From: SVQP01 sp045658965
Lineage (GTDB): Bacteria; Bacillota; Clostridia; Oscillospirales; CAG-272
Assembly (NCBI GenBank): GCA_045658965.1
Contig: JAZOVZ010000097.1
Location: forward strand, 1 to 15,559
Reading direction: 5' to 3'
DNA length: 15,559 nt
In this document: positions 14,549 to 15,559 of the stretch, piece by piece
How the letters are laid out: every line of letters starts with the position of its first letter
Numbering within the stretch: position 1 is the first letter of the stretch
The notes under the pieces: model-generated
Seen by the model: only the letters and a program-made list of their open reading frames with translations
Database searches by the model: none
Told to the model about the DNA's origin: nothing
Translations under genes and position numbers: made by a program

Positions 14549-15247
14549 ATGAAAGATGTGAAAAGAACCAAGCAATATAAGGAGTGCTGCGCGCGCTTTG
14601 CCGAGGTGTCAAGGCGGCTTGCCGCGCTCTATCCCGGTGCGGAGTGTGCCCTTGAGTGGCGCACCGATGCAAGCGATCCCGCGGACGACGGCTGGCGGCT
14701 CTTGATCATGGGCAGGCTGAGTGCGCAATGCACCGATGCAAGGGTCAATATCGTGTGCCGCGAGCTGTTTGCGGCATACCCGACCGCAAAAGCGGTAGCG
14801 GAGGCACCGATCGAGGACTTGGAGCGGCTGGTGCACTCCTGCGGATTTTTCCGCGCCAAGGCGCAGAATATCAAGGATTGCTGCCGCATTATGGTCGAGC
14901 AGTACGGCGGACGCGTGCCCGCGGACCGCGAGGTATTATTGACCTTCCCGGGTGTGGGGCGCAAGATCGCCAACCTCTTGCTGGGGGACATTTATCACGT
15001 GCCGGGTATCGTGGCGGATACGCATCTGATCTGCATCGGCGGCAGACTGGGCGCATATCCCACCACCTTAAAGGATCCGCATAAGGTGGAAAAAAATTTG
15101 GAATTGTACGTAGAACCCTCGGAGCAAAGTGATTTTTGCCACCGCGCGGTACAGTTTGGCAGAGACTTTTGCACGGCAAGGTCGCCCAAATGCGATGCGT
15201 GCCCCTTAAAGGATATTTGTCCTTACGCGAAGAATGAGAAAGTGTAG
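14549..15247 (+). CDS. nth: Endonuclease III (base-excision DNA glycosylase/AP lyase)
   Basis: A 232-residue DNA repair enzyme that removes oxidised pyrimidines and nicks the abasic site. The helix-hairpin-helix motif PGVGRKIAN (134-142) holds the catalytic Lys139. VADTHL (155-160) holds the catalytic Asp157. The C-terminal 4Fe-4S loop has the canonical spacing C-x6-C-x2-C-x5-C (C208, C215, C218, C224). LSAQCTD (58-64) matches the family's LSAQ-T-D strand. The start at ATG 14549 has AAAAGGAA (14536-14543) 5 bases upstream. The TTG at 14510, 13 codons earlier, lies in a terminator loop and is rejected. The N-terminus is slightly longer than in E. coli Nth, with a short acidic insertion near 38-48. 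All catalytic and cluster residues are present, so it should be active. Confidence 0.97.
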   Translation: MKDVKRTKQYKECCARFAEVSRRLAALYPGAECALEWRTDASDPADDGWRLLIMGRLSAQCTDARVNIVCRELFAAYPTAKAVAEAPIEDLERLVHSCGFFRAKAQNIKDCCRIMVEQYGGRVPADREVLLTFPGVGRKIANLLLGDIYHVPGIVADTHLICIGGRLGAYPTTLKDPHKVEKNLELYVEPSEQSDFCHRAVQFGRDFCTARSPKCDACPLKDICPYAKNEKV

Positions 15248-15559
15248 CGCGTGAAAATCGATTGTATTCGCGCTCTCCCCCCTGCGCTTGGCACAGGGCA
15301 GCGCGTATTGTCCCCCCACACGCCACCGCAGGTTGCGTGAGCCTGCTTGCAGGCAACTCCCTGGAAGGGGGGCGGTGAAAGTAGCAATGTCATTAAGTTA
15401 AGAAAAACCTACTGCAGGCAAGAAAGCGGAACGGATGCGCGCCAAAAAGCCGTCCCCTCGGGGGAAGGTGGGCTCCCGTAGCGTAGCGTCACGGGAGGAA
15501 GGGGTCGACTATTCAACGCGGGAAACCGTCATTTTGTCAATTATGTATGCGATTTGTAC
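15248..15559. other. Right-edge intergenic region with two hairpin repeat elements
   Basis: No gene is visible. Bases ~15312-15372 form one element: outer CCCCCC (15312-15317) and GGGGGG (15367-15372), with an inner perfect hairpin CCTGC-TT-GCAGG (15342-15353). Bases ~15444-15510 form a second, beginning AAAAAGCCGTCCCCT (15444-15458). It holds a stem CTCCCGT (15473-15479) with ACGGGAG (15491-15497) and ends GGGGTCGAC. The last ~50 bases are AT-richer and carry no clear signal. I see no obvious terminator for nth other than these hairpins. Confidence 0.65.
15444..15510 (+). repeat. Dispersed intergenic repeat element sharing its 5' end with the left edge
   Basis: The 15-base start AAAAAGCCGTCCCCT recurs on the minus strand near 252-266. 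The stem CTCCCGT/ACGGGAG forms a variable central hairpin, and the architecture (conserved start, GGGGAAGG, hairpin, GG-rich end) parallels the pair at 11470-11772. This suggests one family with several subtypes in this genome. Confidence 0.65.

Overview
The window looks like a chromosomal segment of a Gram-positive anaerobe, most likely an uncultured gut member of the Clostridia (Bacillota). The signs are strong AGGAGG-type ribosome binding sites, TTGACA/TATAAT promoters (several with an extended -10 TG), a Bacillus-type MelA, a wall- or membrane-anchored secreted glycosidase, and gene-free gaps filled with GC-rich inverted-repeat elements. I place the lineage by inference only. I see no rRNA, tRNA, CRISPR array, transposase or phage gene.

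Layout. Positions 1-352 hold a repeat-like GC-rich segment and a terminator. A minus-strand operon follows, read from 5261 down to 353: a PlsY-like membrane protein with degenerate motifs, a Methyltransf_32-like SAM methyltransferase, and a large secreted glycoside hydrolase. All three are joined by 4-base ATGA overlaps. A divergent promoter region (5262-5446) carries two near-perfect sigma-A promoters back to back. From it a plus-strand cassette of four related small multi-pass membrane proteins runs from 5447 to 8312. These share a central signature (an R/K-x-A-K-K amphipathic turn, then AWIP, then GK-x-AE, then W-x-KILLI) and a C-terminal motif (K-[IMY]-[FYL]-[KR], then a SF-K end). A terminator lies between genes 2 and 3 and overlaps a possible competing hairpin. 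Another terminator follows gene 4.

After the cassette comes a striking short array (8389-8484). An invariant ATGAAAT spacer alternates with four hairpins of different sequence. melA (GH4 alpha-galactosidase, minus strand) and a MATE exporter (plus strand) diverge from a shared promoter region at 9827-9985. The gap 11381-11934 has a terminator, a large inverted pair of modular repeat elements, and a promoter for an HD-domain phosphohydrolase. That gene is followed by a Na/Pi-cotransporter-PhoU fusion, a terminator, and nth (endonuclease III). The last 312 bases contain two more hairpin repeat elements and no gene.

Working together: the secreted glycosidase and MelA suggest scavenging of plant or host glycans. 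The HD protein and phosphate transporter may share a transcript. The most promising undescribed item is the four-paralog membrane cassette, whose function I cannot name. The ATGAAAT hairpin array is second, and the degenerate PlsY homologue coupled to a methyltransferase and a glycosidase is third.
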